The notes: generated from the letters alone by a model not told the origin. 64,000 nt of DNA from Paraclostridium hominis (GCF_014306135.1 NZ_JACRWD010000001.1:1302001-1366000), one strand, 5' to 3'; numbered from the stretch's first letter, positions 18,825 through 27,658 are shown. Made by a program: numbers and translations.

Positions 18825-18860
18825 AAAAACAGGTATTGATTTTTATCAATACCTGTTTTT
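18825..18860. terminator. Terminator of the BaiE/BaiH-like operon
   Basis: A 16-bp perfect stem with a TTTT loop, core AACAGGTATTGAT / ATCAATACCTGTT, placed 4 bp past the BaiE-like stop codon. Confidence 0.88.
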
Positions 18861-18863
18861 ATT

Positions 18864-19379
18864 TTATTCTTTACTATGCATATTATAAGTAATTTTTGCA
18901 CTTTTGGGATCGTTTCTATCCCATCTTTCTTCAAATGTACGTTTATATCCAATTGTTTTTATCTTCCACTCTCCATTAATTTTTTCATAGCTTTCACGAT
19001 AAAATGCTCCGCCTCTGATTCCCATGTTTCTATCTAATAATATTAAATTATCTCCTAAATACCAGTATGCAAAAGCTTTAGTATCACTTTCAAACTCGAT
19101 TTCAGGAGTATGACATTGATGCATAGTTATATGTTCTGGTGGCATACAAGTTCTAAAGAAATTTACAACTTCTTCTTTTCCTGTAAAAGAAAGTTTTCCA
19201 TCTGAGTAACTTGTAGTTACATCCTCACAAAAACATTCTCCTATTGTATCCCATAACTTTGAATCTAAACAACGTAAATATTTTCCCTTTAAACTTTTTA
19301 TAGCTTCTATATCTTTAAGTCTTGTAATTTCTTTTTCCATCTCTATTAATCTTTTTTCTAGCTTTTCAATCGTACTCAT
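18864..19379 (-). CDS. BaiE-like steroid/bile acid dehydratase (SnoaL fold)
   Basis: 171 residues, close to the ~166 of bile acid 7-alpha-dehydratase BaiE. After an N-terminal coiled helix come KDIEAIKSLKGKYLRCLD, SYSDGKL, HITMHQCHTPEIE, AYWYLGDNLI, GGAFYRESYEKI and GYKRTFEE, which follow BaiE closely as I remember it. Residues matching its catalytic set are present: Tyr34, Asp39, His87, Asp110 and an Arg in GYKR (BaiE Tyr30, Asp35, His83, Asp106, Arg146). I use ATG 19379 with AGGGGGAGACAG upstream; an in-frame TTG at 19421 would overlap the preceding gene. It is second in the operon after the BaiH-like reductase. Dehydratase chemistry is well supported; that the substrate is a bile acid is inference. 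Confidence 0.8.
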   Translation of the reverse strand: MSTIEKLEKRLIEMEKEITRLKDIEAIKSLKGKYLRCLDSKLWDTIGECFCEDVTTSYSDGKLSFTGKEEVVNFFRTCMPPEHITMHQCHTPEIEFESDTKAFAYWYLGDNLILLDRNMGIRGGAFYRESYEKINGEWKIKTIGYKRTFEERWDRNDPKSAKITYNMHSKE

Positions 19380-19395
19380 ACTGTCTCCCCCTTTT

Positions 19396-21381
19396 TTAAT
19401 TTGCAAGTACTTTTTCGCCATCTGGATTTTCTACATCTCCTATTTTTCTTGCAAGTGTTGCTCCTGCCTCAATAGCATGATGCACTTGTCCTGGCTTATT
19501 TGCATCTCCTATAACATGTACTTCAATATCTTTTAGCTCCTCTGCTAAATTATTTACTGGTTTTGCACCACAACAGAAAATTATTTTACTAAATCCACTT
19601 AGCACTTCTTCTTTTCCATCTTTTTCAACTATAACTTTTGTACCATCTTCTGTGATTTCTAAAAGTTTTGTATTAGTACTCATTACAACACCTTTTTCAT
19701 TAAGCATTTTTATAAGAGGTACCTTATTATTTGGGCATAGATTTGGTGCAATTTCACCTAACATTTCAATCATATGGATTTGTACAGGTCCTACTGCATT
19801 GTGCAATATTGTTTCTGTAACTTCACATCCTACAAGACTGCCTCCAACTACAAGAACCTTTCCATGTATTGCATCTTTAACTTTTGCAGATAATACATCA
19901 CTACCTGTAATAACCTCAATATTTTCTATGCCTTTTACTTTTGGTATAAATGGAGTTGAACCAGTTGAGATAATACATATATCTGCATTTAATTTTTGTA
20001 TATATTCAGCTGTTGCTTCTGTATTTAATTTTACTTCAACATTAGATTTTTCAACTTGAGTTTTTAAGTATTTAACCCATCTTGTTAAATCTTGTTTGTG
20101 AGGAGGAATAGATGCAAGATTTATTTGACCTCCAAGTCTATCTGACTTTTCAATTAAAATAACTTTGTGACCTCTTTTAGCTGCAATTCTTGCAGTTTCT
20201 AATCCAGCTGGTCCACCACCTACTATTACTACATTTTTCTTTATTTTTGCTTCTGTAATAGCCATTTCTTTTTCACGACCAAGCTCAGGATTTATCGCAC
20301 ATTTTGCAACTGGGTTAGATCTTTCTCTTGTTATACAAGGTCCACCACAACTTGCACATGGTCTTATATCTTCATATCTTCCTTCAAATCCTTTATTTAC
20401 AAGTTCAGGATCAGCAAGTAAAGGTCTACCAAATACTACTCCATCTACAACGTCTCTTTCAACTAAATTTTCACCAAGTTTTATATCATTAATCTTGCCA
20501 ACTACAAATACAGGTACTTTAGAAACTTTTTTAATAGCTTCAGCTTCTTTTATGTTTACTCCTGGTGATTCATAGTGGCAAGGAATTATCTTCCAACATA
20601 ATTCATATTGAGTTCCACCAGAAATTTCAAAAGCATCTATCCCCGCTTCTACAAATTTAGGCACTAAATACAACATATCATTTAATGTGTTTCCACCTAA
20701 TACTCTTTCATCACCTGAAATTCTCATAAGTATAGGGAAATCATCTCCAGCTTTTTTCTTTATATTTTTAATTACATCAAGAGCAAATTTAGCTCTACCG
20801 TCTAAATTTCCTCCATAGCAATCTGTTCTTTTATTTCTAAGCGGCGATAAGAAAGAACCTGCTAACATATATGCATGGGCACAGTGAAACTCTACTCCAT
20901 CGCAACCTGCTTCTTTAGCTCTTCTTGCAGCATCACCATATTGTTCAATTATAGATTCAATTTCTTCTACTTTAAGTTCTCTAACTGATTTTCCTAAACC
21001 ATTTATATAGTTTGAAGAAGCTACTGGTGTTTTACCAAACATCCATGAAATAGATTCAGGTCCCGGGTGTGTAATTTGAGGAAATAATTTTGAACCATTA
21101 GCATGAATTTCAGCTACAAATTCTTTAAATGTAGGAATAAATTTATCTTCTCCTAAACTAATTGTAAATCCTAGATATGGAACTGAGCTATCTACTGTAA
21201 CTGCATCTACAACAATAAGACCTACTCCACCTTTGGCTCTTTCAATCCAGAAGTCTTTAAGTCTGGAACTTACATTTCCATCTTTTTCTTCATAACCAAG
21301 GCTCATAGGTGCCATTAAAACTCTGTTTTTTATTTCAACATTACCGATGTTAATTGGTGTATATAGTTTAAAATTATCCAT
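19396..21381 (-). CDS. BaiH-like NADH:flavin oxidoreductase
   Basis: 661 residues, the length of BaiH. Residues 1-340 form an Old-Yellow-Enzyme TIM barrel for FMN (APMSLGYE 24-31, HPGPES 105-110, FHCAHAYMLAGSFLSPLRNK 165-184, ISGDER 221-226). A [4Fe-4S] motif has Cys 342, 345, 349 and 361. The C-terminal half binds FAD and NAD(P)H (VIVGGGPAG near 385-393). The enzyme should transfer hydride to an enone such as a 3-oxo-delta4 or delta6 steroid. Many stretches (DAVTVDS, RISGDER, PLLADPELV, CASCGGPC) agree with BaiH more than with generic 2,4-dienoyl-CoA reductases. First gene of the unit with baiE-like; RBS AGGGGAGAAG. Substrate unproven. Confidence 0.82.
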   Translation of the reverse strand: MDNFKLYTPINIGNVEIKNRVLMAPMSLGYEEKDGNVSSRLKDFWIERAKGGVGLIVVDAVTVDSSVPYLGFTISLGEDKFIPTFKEFVAEIHANGSKLFPQITHPGPESISWMFGKTPVASSNYINGLGKSVRELKVEEIESIIEQYGDAARRAKEAGCDGVEFHCAHAYMLAGSFLSPLRNKRTDCYGGNLDGRAKFALDVIKNIKKKAGDDFPILMRISGDERVLGGNTLNDMLYLVPKFVEAGIDAFEISGGTQYELCWKIIPCHYESPGVNIKEAEAIKKVSKVPVFVVGKINDIKLGENLVERDVVDGVVFGRPLLADPELVNKGFEGRYEDIRPCASCGGPCITRERSNPVAKCAINPELGREKEMAITEAKIKKNVVIVGGGPAGLETARIAAKRGHKVILIEKSDRLGGQINLASIPPHKQDLTRWVKYLKTQVEKSNVEVKLNTEATAEYIQKLNADICIISTGSTPFIPKVKGIENIEVITGSDVLSAKVKDAIHGKVLVVGGSLVGCEVTETILHNAVGPVQIHMIEMLGEIAPNLCPNNKVPLIKMLNEKGVVMSTNTKLLEITEDGTKVIVEKDGKEEVLSGFSKIIFCCGAKPVNNLAEELKDIEVHVIGDANKPGQVHHAIEAGATLARKIGDVENPDGEKVLAN

Positions 21382-21410
21382 AATTACTTCTCCCCTAAAT
21401 AAATTTTAAT

Positions 21411-21530
21411 AGTTGTTTTGAATTTAATTAAGTGTAATTATTTCCAATTTAGTTGTTTTAAATTTTATTATTTTGAATTAATTGAATTTAATCTGATTAT
21501 ATTTGAATTGATTTAAATGTAACTGTTTTG
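21411..21530 (-). promoter_or_regulatory. Promoter of BaiH/E-like operon with three repeated boxes
   Basis: On the reverse strand, -35 GTTACA (21524-21519), 17-bp spacer and -10 TATAAT (21501-21496). Three copies of a box read on the top strand lie here: AGTTGTTTTGAATTTAAT (21411), AGTTGTTTTAAATTTTAT (21451) and AACTGTTTTGAATTTTAC (21521). The last overlaps the -35, the others lie downstream. They are likely operators for the adjacent IclR protein. Confidence 0.55.
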
Positions 21531-21828
21531 AATTTTACTGAAAATAATAAGTTTTTAAGTGATTAAAATATATTTCAATTTTATTCTAGCAATACTTTCC
21601 ATATACCGCAACATTATTTTCAAACTATTTTCTTATGAAAAATTATTAATACATTGTAAATTCAGTATTTTTATTATATGCTTAATTTATTTTTCAAATT
21701 TTTTAGCTATTATTTATTTTTCAGTTGTTGCGCTATGTGGAATAGTTTTTTATTATTTTTTTAATTTTCATTAAATTATGCTATACTATAAGAAAAAATT
21801 ATATATTTCGAAAGGGGTTTATATAAGT

Positions 21829-22602
21829 TTGTCTTCTTTACAAAGTTTAGATAGGGCTTTAGATATGTTAAGTCTTATTCATGCAAATGGTGGTAAAATG
21901 TCCGTTTCTTCTATTGCTGAAATTATGAACTTACACAGAAGTACTGTTCATAGAACTTTAACCACAATGTATCAAAAAGATTTTTTGTCAAAAGATCCTA
22001 AAACAGGTCTGTATACAATAGGTAATAAAGCTCTTGTTCTTGGATTTTCAGCTGCTAATAATTTACCATTAGCTACTACTGCAAGACCATATATGGCATT
22101 TTTAGCTGAAAAATACAACAATTCAGTTTCTTTATCTGTAATTGAAGGTTCAAATGTTTTTGTGATAGGAAACTACTCTGGTTACTACACTACAACTTTT
22201 TATTCACTACATGATGACCCTCTAAATTGCGAGGCTTATCGTCCTGCTGTGGCTCATTGTATGTTAGCTTATAACTGCCAGTTGGAGTCTTGTAATAAAG
22301 CAATACAGATTTACCTTTCAAAAGTATCTAATAGCAGATTCAAGGATAACTTTTTTACAAATATTGATGATTTAGTTACTTACTTAAAAAAGGTAAAAAA
22401 TGATGGTTATGCTTATGAATCTGGGGAGTATCATTTCGATGAACTTTGCTACTGTGCACCTATTTTAAATAATGGGAAAGCTATAGCAACACTTAGCATA
22501 TACGGACACAAATCTTACTTAAATAAGTTTCATAAACAAGATATTATTAAAGATTTATTAGATATTTCAAAAACAATATCTGATTTGCTTTCTAATAGTT
22601 AA
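21829..22602 (+). CDS. IclR family transcriptional regulator
   Basis: About 257 residues. Winged HTH at the N-terminus (LQSLDRALDMLSLIHANGGK, then IAEIMNLHRSTVHRTL) and an IclR effector domain (~80-255). TTG 21829 is chosen: AAAGGGG lies 11 bases before it, and a -10-like TATACT at 21782-21787 makes the upstream ATG 21778 unlikely. It sits between the divergent BaiH/E-like operon and the downstream SDR/BaiCD-like operon, and repeated boxes occur at both promoters, so it is the probable regulator of the whole block. Effector unknown; a steroid or bile acid is a reasonable guess. Confidence 0.85.
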   Translation: MSSLQSLDRALDMLSLIHANGGKMSVSSIAEIMNLHRSTVHRTLTTMYQKDFLSKDPKTGLYTIGNKALVLGFSAANNLPLATTARPYMAFLAEKYNNSVSLSVIEGSNVFVIGNYSGYYTTTFYSLHDDPLNCEAYRPAVAHCMLAYNCQLESCNKAIQIYLSKVSNSRFKDNFFTNIDDLVTYLKKVKNDGYAYESGEYHFDELCYCAPILNNGKAIATLSIYGHKSYLNKFHKQDIIKDLLDISKTISDLLSNS

Positions 22603-22637
22603 AAAAGTTGCAAATATTAAATTTTGCAGCTTTTTTT
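22601..22637 (+). terminator. Terminator of iclR-like gene
   Basis: AAAAAAGTTGCAAA / TTTTGCAGCTTTTTTT hairpin with one G-U pair and a 7-base loop, immediately at the stop codon. Confidence 0.8.
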
Positions 22638-22680
22638 AATTTTTTATAAAAATTTATAATTTTAATTTTTTAAAAATTTA

Positions 22681-22870
22681 TTGACAAATTAAATTATGTA
22701 TCTTACGATTATCTCAATAGTTGTTTTGAAAATTTTAATCATTTCTAATAATATAATTATTTCGAATACTCAATTCTATTAATTGAATAAAAATTTATTT
22801 ATCATCTTAAATTAAATTTTTTAGTTTTGTTTTATCTTCTCTAGTTTATAAATCCATTGTAACTGTTTTG
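22681..22870 (+). promoter_or_regulatory. Promoter of SDR/BaiCD-like operon with repeated boxes
   Basis: A consensus-like promoter: TTGACA (22681-22686), 17 bp, TACGAT (22704-22709). The box AGTTGTTTTGAAAATTTTAA (22719-22738) covers the expected start of transcription, the position of a repressor site. A shorter copy AACTGTTTTG (22861-22870) lies about 40 bases ahead of the start codon. Both match the boxes at the opposite operon. Confidence 0.6.
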
Positions 22871-22909
22871 TAAATAACATATAAACTAAATTTGAAAGGA
22901 ATTAATTTT

Positions 22910-23656
22910 ATGAAACTAAAAAATAAAGTTGCAATTGTTACTGGTGGATCACGTGGTATTGGTTTTGCTATAGTTGATAGATATGTCAAAGAAGGTGCTA
23001 AAGTTGCAATATGTGGAAGTAAAGCTGAAACTGCAAATAAAGCACTAAATCTTATCCAAGAAAAATATCCTAATGCTGATGTTATGGCAGTTCATGCAAA
23101 TATGTCAAATAATGATGAAATCAATGAAATGTTTAAACAAGTAGTTGATAAATGGGGCTATGTTGACATATTAGTCAATAATGCTGGTATTACAGCTACA
23201 AAAGATGTTGATTTAATGACAGATGAAGAATTTGAAAAAGTTATGGACGTAAATGTTACAGGAATATTCCGTTGCACAAGAGCAGCTGTTAAAATTATGA
23301 AAGCCCACGGTGGTAATATAATTAACACAAGCTCTTTAGTAAGTGTAAATGGTGCTGGAAGACAATGTGCTTATACAGCTTCTAAATTTGCTGTAAATGG
23401 TCTTACAAGATCATTTGCTAGAGAACTTGGTAAATACAATATAAGAGTTAATGCTGTTGCTCCTGGTTCTGTGGCTACTGAAATGGTAAAAGAATTTGTT
23501 ACAGATCAAATGGTTGAATATATGAGACAAATGACTCCACTTGGAAAAATGGCTGAACCTTATGAAATGGCTGGTGCTTATGTATACCTTGCTTCAGAGG
23601 ATTCTTCATATACTACTGGTGCAATATTAAATATTGACGGTGGAATTGTAATGTAA
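22910..23656 (+). CDS. Short-chain dehydrogenase, BaiA-like
   Basis: 248 residues, classical SDR: cofactor motif TGGSRGIG (11-18), NNAG (90-93), Ser141/142, and Tyr155-x3-Lys159 (AYTASK). It ends DGGIVM. The length and several segments (MDVNVTGIF, NNAGIT, IRVNAVAPGSVATEM) resemble hydroxysteroid dehydrogenases such as BaiA, though generic 3-oxoacyl reductases share these features. ATG 22910 is chosen over the in-frame TTG 22892 because GAAAGGAATT precedes it. First gene of a two-gene unit with the BaiCD-like reductase. By context, oxidation/reduction of a steroid hydroxyl; alone it could be any SDR. Confidence 0.75.
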   Translation: MKLKNKVAIVTGGSRGIGFAIVDRYVKEGAKVAICGSKAETANKALNLIQEKYPNADVMAVHANMSNNDEINEMFKQVVDKWGYVDILVNNAGITATKDVDLMTDEEFEKVMDVNVTGIFRCTRAAVKIMKAHGGNIINTSSLVSVNGAGRQCAYTASKFAVNGLTRSFARELGKYNIRVNAVAPGSVATEMVKEFVTDQMVEYMRQMTPLGKMAEPYEMAGAYVYLASEDSSYTTGAILNIDGGIVM

Positions 23657-23715
23657 TTTTATAAGTATAACGTATAACTAAATAATAAATTTTAATAGTG
23701 AAAGGTGATATTATT

Positions 23716-25644
23716 ATGAGCTATAATTCTTTATTTTCTCCATTTAAAATAAAAGATTTAGAAATAAAAAACCGTGTAATACTTCCAGCAATGATGACAA
23801 AAATGGCTTCTCCTACTGGACTTGTTACTCAAAAATTAATTGATTATCACGTAGCAATTGCGAAAGGTGGATGTGGACTTAATTTTACTGAGGTTTGTGC
23901 TATACACACAAGTACTCATGGTAATGGTTATTTAGCCCTTTACAAAGATGAACATTTTGAAGGTATGAAAAAACTTATAGATAACGTACATAGCGTTGGT
24001 GGTAAAATAGGTGTTCAAATTTGGCATGGTGGTCAAGTTGCAATAGCTCTACTTCCAAAAGATAGAACTCCTATGGTTACAGAAGGTATGACTCATAAAG
24101 ATATAAAAGAAATTGTTGATTGTTATGGAAAATCAACTAAAATGGCAGTAGAAGCTGGCTGTGATGCTATAGAATTCCATGCTGCTCATACTTACCTTCC
24201 TCATACATTCTTAAGTGCTGCTTTTAATAAACGTGATGATGAATATAGTGGTTCTTTAGAAAATAGAGCAAGATTTTCACTTGAAGTTATTCGTACTATG
24301 CGTGCTAATATGCCAGAAACTATGCCTTTATTTATGCGCGTAGATGCATTAGATGATTATGTTCAAAATGGACTTACTATAGAAGATGTAATTGAGTTTT
24401 TAAAGATGGCTAAAGCTGAAGGTGTTGATGTAATTGATATTTCAAGAGGTAATAATAAGTCTGCAGCTTTAAAATATGAAGTTCCTTCAATTGACACTCC
24501 TCGTGGATATAACATTGAAAATGTAAAAAAAATACGTGATTCTATTAAAATGCCTGTTGTTGGAGTTGGTAGAATCAATCATCCAGAAATTGCAAATAAA
24601 TTTATAGAAGAAGAAAAATGCGATTTAGTTGCCATAGGTCGTGGTCAAATTACAGATCATGAATTCTGTAATAAAGCAAGAGATGGTAAAACTGATAGTA
24701 TACGTTTATGTGTTGGTTGCTTGAAGGGGTGCTTTGACTCTATAATGAATCCAAATATTCCTACAATTACTTGTATGAGAAATCCTATGGTTGGTAAAGA
24801 AGGTCAACCTATTACTAAAACAACTAGCCCTAAGACAGTTTTAATAGCTGGTGGTGGTATAGGTGGTATGATGACTGCTAACATGCTAAAAGTTAGAGGT
24901 CATAACCCAATTTTATGTGAAGCTAGCAATAAATTAGGTGGTCAATTTAACTTAGCTGGAGCTGCTCCATATAAAGGTGAGATGCTTGATGCTGTTAATT
25001 GGGAAGCTAAAGAATCTACTCGTTTATGTGTTGATGTTAGATTGAATACTGTTGTAACTCCTGAATTAATATCTCAAATTAATCCTGATGAAGTAATAAT
25101 AGCAACTGGTGCTGTTGCTTCAAAACCTGAAATAAAAGGTATAGAAAGTAAAAACGTATTTACTTATGAAGAAGTTTTATCTGGTAGTGCAGAACTTTCT
25201 GGTAATGTGGTTATACTTGGCGGAAAAATGGTAGGTTTAGAAACTGCTCAATACTTAACTAATAAAGGCGTAAAATGTACAATTATTGATGAAGCTGAAA
25301 GATTAGGTGGAGATTTAGGCTGGATTAGAAGTATGAATATGCTTGAAAACATGTATGTAATAGGTGTTAATCAAGTTACTAATGCTAAGGTTATGGAAAT
25401 AAAAGAAAATGAAGTTGTATATGTTAAAGATGAAACTGAAACTAGCGTTAATTGTGATGCTGTAGTGGTTGCTCTTGGTGCAACTTCAGTAGCTTTAGAA
25501 GACGTTCAATCAAAATGTAGAGATTTAGAAATACCTTTCCATATTATTGGAGATGCGAAAAGCCCTCGTGTAGCTTTAAACACTACTCTTGAAGGCATTG
25601 AGATTGCACTTAATTTAGATAGTGAAAATGTGCTTAACGTATAA
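23716..25644 (+). CDS. BaiCD-like NADH:flavin oxidoreductase
   Basis: 642 residues. OYE-type FMN barrel (1-~330) starting MSYNSLFSPFKIKDLEIKNR, with WHGG (103-106), FHAAHTYLPHTFLS (154-167) and DISRGNNKSA (241-250). The iron-sulfur cysteines are 332, 335, 339 and 353. An FAD/NAD(P) half follows (GGGIGG 379-384). The barrel matches BaiCD, the 3-oxo-delta4-cholenoyl-CoA oxidoreductase, in many places (WHGG, AAHTYLPH, IENV, GVGRIN). The start ATG 23716 follows GAAAGGTGAT; GTG 23698 is in frame but has no ribosome site. Expected role: stereospecific reduction of a conjugated steroid-type enone. The natural substrate is not shown by sequence. Confidence 0.82.
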   Translation: MSYNSLFSPFKIKDLEIKNRVILPAMMTKMASPTGLVTQKLIDYHVAIAKGGCGLNFTEVCAIHTSTHGNGYLALYKDEHFEGMKKLIDNVHSVGGKIGVQIWHGGQVAIALLPKDRTPMVTEGMTHKDIKEIVDCYGKSTKMAVEAGCDAIEFHAAHTYLPHTFLSAAFNKRDDEYSGSLENRARFSLEVIRTMRANMPETMPLFMRVDALDDYVQNGLTIEDVIEFLKMAKAEGVDVIDISRGNNKSAALKYEVPSIDTPRGYNIENVKKIRDSIKMPVVGVGRINHPEIANKFIEEEKCDLVAIGRGQITDHEFCNKARDGKTDSIRLCVGCLKGCFDSIMNPNIPTITCMRNPMVGKEGQPITKTTSPKTVLIAGGGIGGMMTANMLKVRGHNPILCEASNKLGGQFNLAGAAPYKGEMLDAVNWEAKESTRLCVDVRLNTVVTPELISQINPDEVIIATGAVASKPEIKGIESKNVFTYEEVLSGSAELSGNVVILGGKMVGLETAQYLTNKGVKCTIIDEAERLGGDLGWIRSMNMLENMYVIGVNQVTNAKVMEIKENEVVYVKDETETSVNCDAVVVALGATSVALEDVQSKCRDLEIPFHIIGDAKSPRVALNTTLEGIEIALNLDSENVLNV

Positions 25645-25664
25645 TTAATTTTTAACTTTATTTT

Positions 25665-25700
25665 AAAAAGGATGTAGATAAATTTATCTACATCCTTTTT
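25665..25700 (+). terminator. Terminator of the BaiCD-like operon
   Basis: A 16-bp perfect stem (25665-25680 with 25685-25700) ending in T5, 20 bp after the stop codon. Confidence 0.88.
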
Positions 25701-25761
25701 TATTACTAAAAAAACTTTTTACTTCTACATATTTCATATGGCTATATAAATATTTGATACA

Positions 25762-27411
25762 TTATTTATTTTTCAATTTATTTATTTTATTTAATAAGCT
25801 TTCATATTCTTTTTCATATTCTTGCTTTTTATTTATATTATCTTCTATACATAGCATAGATATTATATGGCTTAATTTGTTTTCTAAAACTAAAATTTTA
25901 TCTTTGTCTATTTGTTCTTGTTTATCAAGCTTTACTATAGTTTTTGACTTTTCATATTCATTTAAATTGCCATTAAACTCCCTTAAACTTTTATCTTTAA
26001 TTTCAATTATATAGTCACAAACAGAACTAATAAAGCTTCTATCATGAGATACTATTAACATAGTTTTATTTGTACTTCTTAAGGATTTTTCCAAAGCTTC
26101 CATTGAGATAATATCTAAATAATTAGTTGGCTCATCTAATAATAGTAAATTATTGTCTTCTAATATTATTTTACATAAAGCTACTTTAACTTTCTCTCCT
26201 CCACTTAAAACTCCTACTTTTTTATAAACCTCATCACCTTTAAATCCAAATAAATTTAAATTTATTCTTATGAAAGTTTCGTCAAAAGAAGATACTTCTT
26301 TTATATTATCTAATATACTTTTATTCATGTTTAGTGTATCTTGACTTTGAGAAAAGTATCCTATCTTTACTCTTTCATTTATTTTGATAGCTTCATTGTT
26401 ATTTTTTAGAATTTCTTTTATTAAGCTACTTTTGCCACAACCATTTTCACCTATTAAAGCAATTTTTTTATTTCTTTTTATCTTGAAGGAAACATCATTT
26501 AGCAAAAGTTTTTCATCTACTTTTAAAGTTAAATCTTTTACTTCTATTAAATTCTTACTTACTATCTCCATACCATCTTGAATATATATTTTTATTTGAT
26601 TAATATTCTTTGGTTTTTCTTTTACTTCCAATTTATCAATTCTACTTTGTATAGCTTTTATATTTCCATCTAAGTTTTTCTTTCCTCTTTGCCCTCCCAT
26701 CTTATGAAGCCTAGCTTCAGAGTTTCCCATTCTCTTTGGAGTTTTTCTTATACTATTTTTAAGTTCATTTTTTTGAATTTTAGCATTTTCTAATCTGTTT
26801 TTCTCTATTTTGTATTGTTCATGCTCAAACTCTTGTCTTTTTACCTCTTTTTCTTTAAGCTTTAAATAAGTTGTGTAATTTCCTTTATATACTTTTATTT
26901 TTCCTTCATCTATTTCAACTATTGTATTACATAAGGAATCTAAAAATTGCCTATCATGGGACACTAACAATAGTGCTCCATTATGATTTTTTAACATTTT
27001 TTCTAAAATTTTAATACTTTCTTGGTCTAAGTTTGAAGTTGGCTCATCAGCTATTATCAATTTCTTTTTTTCTTTTAATGCATTTACAATTTTTAATTTT
27101 ACTTTTTCTCCACCAGATAAGTAATCTTCAAATTTATTTGGTGCATTTAATAAACTTTTTATTTTATTGTCAATGTATAAATCTTTTATATCCTCATTTT
27201 GACTTACATAGGAATAGCTATTTGTTAAGTATACATGTCCTTCATCTATATCAGTATCTCTTATTAATGTTTTTATCAAAGTTGTTTTTCCTGCTCCATT
27301 AGCTCCAACTAATCCTATTTTATCATTTTCTTGTATTTCAAATTTATATATGTCTAGTATTAATCGATCTAAATAATATTTTTTTAATTTATCTATGCTT
27401 ACTAATAACAT
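25762..27411 (-). CDS. ABC-F family ATPase (ARE-type, ribosome protection)
   Basis: 549 residues with two ABC ATPase domains and no membrane segments: Walker A GANGAGKT (36-43) and GENGCGKS (~320), signatures LSGGEK twice, Walker B ADEPTSN and LDEPTN. The charged linker between them (~185-285, with KTPKRMGNSEARLHKMGGQR) is the P-site-tRNA/PTC-reaching arm of antibiotic-resistance ABC-Fs. It resembles the clostridial group giving lincosamide, pleuromutilin and streptogramin A resistance (CplR-like), from memory. A C-terminal coiled coil is present. The SD AAGGAGGG is tied up in the leader's hairpins. Spectrum not provable from sequence. Confidence 0.85.
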   Translation of the reverse strand: MLLVSIDKLKKYYLDRLILDIYKFEIQENDKIGLVGANGAGKTTLIKTLIRDTDIDEGHVYLTNSYSYVSQNEDIKDLYIDNKIKSLLNAPNKFEDYLSGGEKVKLKIVNALKEKKKLIIADEPTSNLDQESIKILEKMLKNHNGALLLVSHDRQFLDSLCNTIVEIDEGKIKVYKGNYTTYLKLKEKEVKRQEFEHEQYKIEKNRLENAKIQKNELKNSIRKTPKRMGNSEARLHKMGGQRGKKNLDGNIKAIQSRIDKLEVKEKPKNINQIKIYIQDGMEIVSKNLIEVKDLTLKVDEKLLLNDVSFKIKRNKKIALIGENGCGKSSLIKEILKNNNEAIKINERVKIGYFSQSQDTLNMNKSILDNIKEVSSFDETFIRINLNLFGFKGDEVYKKVGVLSGGEKVKVALCKIILEDNNLLLLDEPTNYLDIISMEALEKSLRSTNKTMLIVSHDRSFISSVCDYIIEIKDKSLREFNGNLNEYEKSKTIVKLDKQEQIDKDKILVLENKLSHIISMLCIEDNINKKQEYEKEYESLLNKINKLKNK

Positions 27412-27418
27412 AAAAAAT

Positions 27419-27658
27419 CCCTCCTTATTTGCACTTAAATATAAGGAGAGACTCTATTAATAGGTACAGCAAATAAAAGTAAAATTTATAATTTACTCTC
27501 CTTAATTTAAGCATCATAAATATCCCTACCAAAGTAGGTTTTAAAAATTTATAATACTGTAAATTTAAAAAGTAAATTATATGTTCATTTTCTTTTATTC
27601 CATTCCCTTTCTTTTAATTTTTTATTGTAATTTTAGCACATTTACTATCTATTATCAA
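27419..27658 (-). promoter_or_regulatory. ABC-F promoter and attenuating leader
   Basis: Reverse strand: TTGATA (27658-27653), 17 bp, TAAAAT (27635-27630), then a leader of ~210 nt. Tiny ORFs lie near the 5' end, Met-Glu-stop behind AGAAAGGGA and Met-Asn-Ile-stop. Then comes CCTAC-tttg-GTAGG, and three segments follow: S1 27511-27496 (..TTAAGGAGAG), S2 27450-27434 (CTCTCCTTATATTTAAG) and S3 27430-27419 (AAATAAGGAGGG). S2 can pair with S1, or with S3, which holds the ribosome site and is followed by T6. The design fits antibiotic-induced attenuation. Pairing is seen; regulation is inferred. Confidence 0.7.

Noticed and set aside
18755..18952. A 65-residue reverse frame overlapping the BaiE-like stop
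   Set aside because: It overlaps the gene and its terminator in another frame, with no ribosome site or motif.
18864..25644. Calling this a full bile acid 7-dehydroxylation operon
   Set aside because: CoA ligase, CoA transferase and transporter genes are missing and the substrate is unknown, so only homology to individual bai proteins is claimed.
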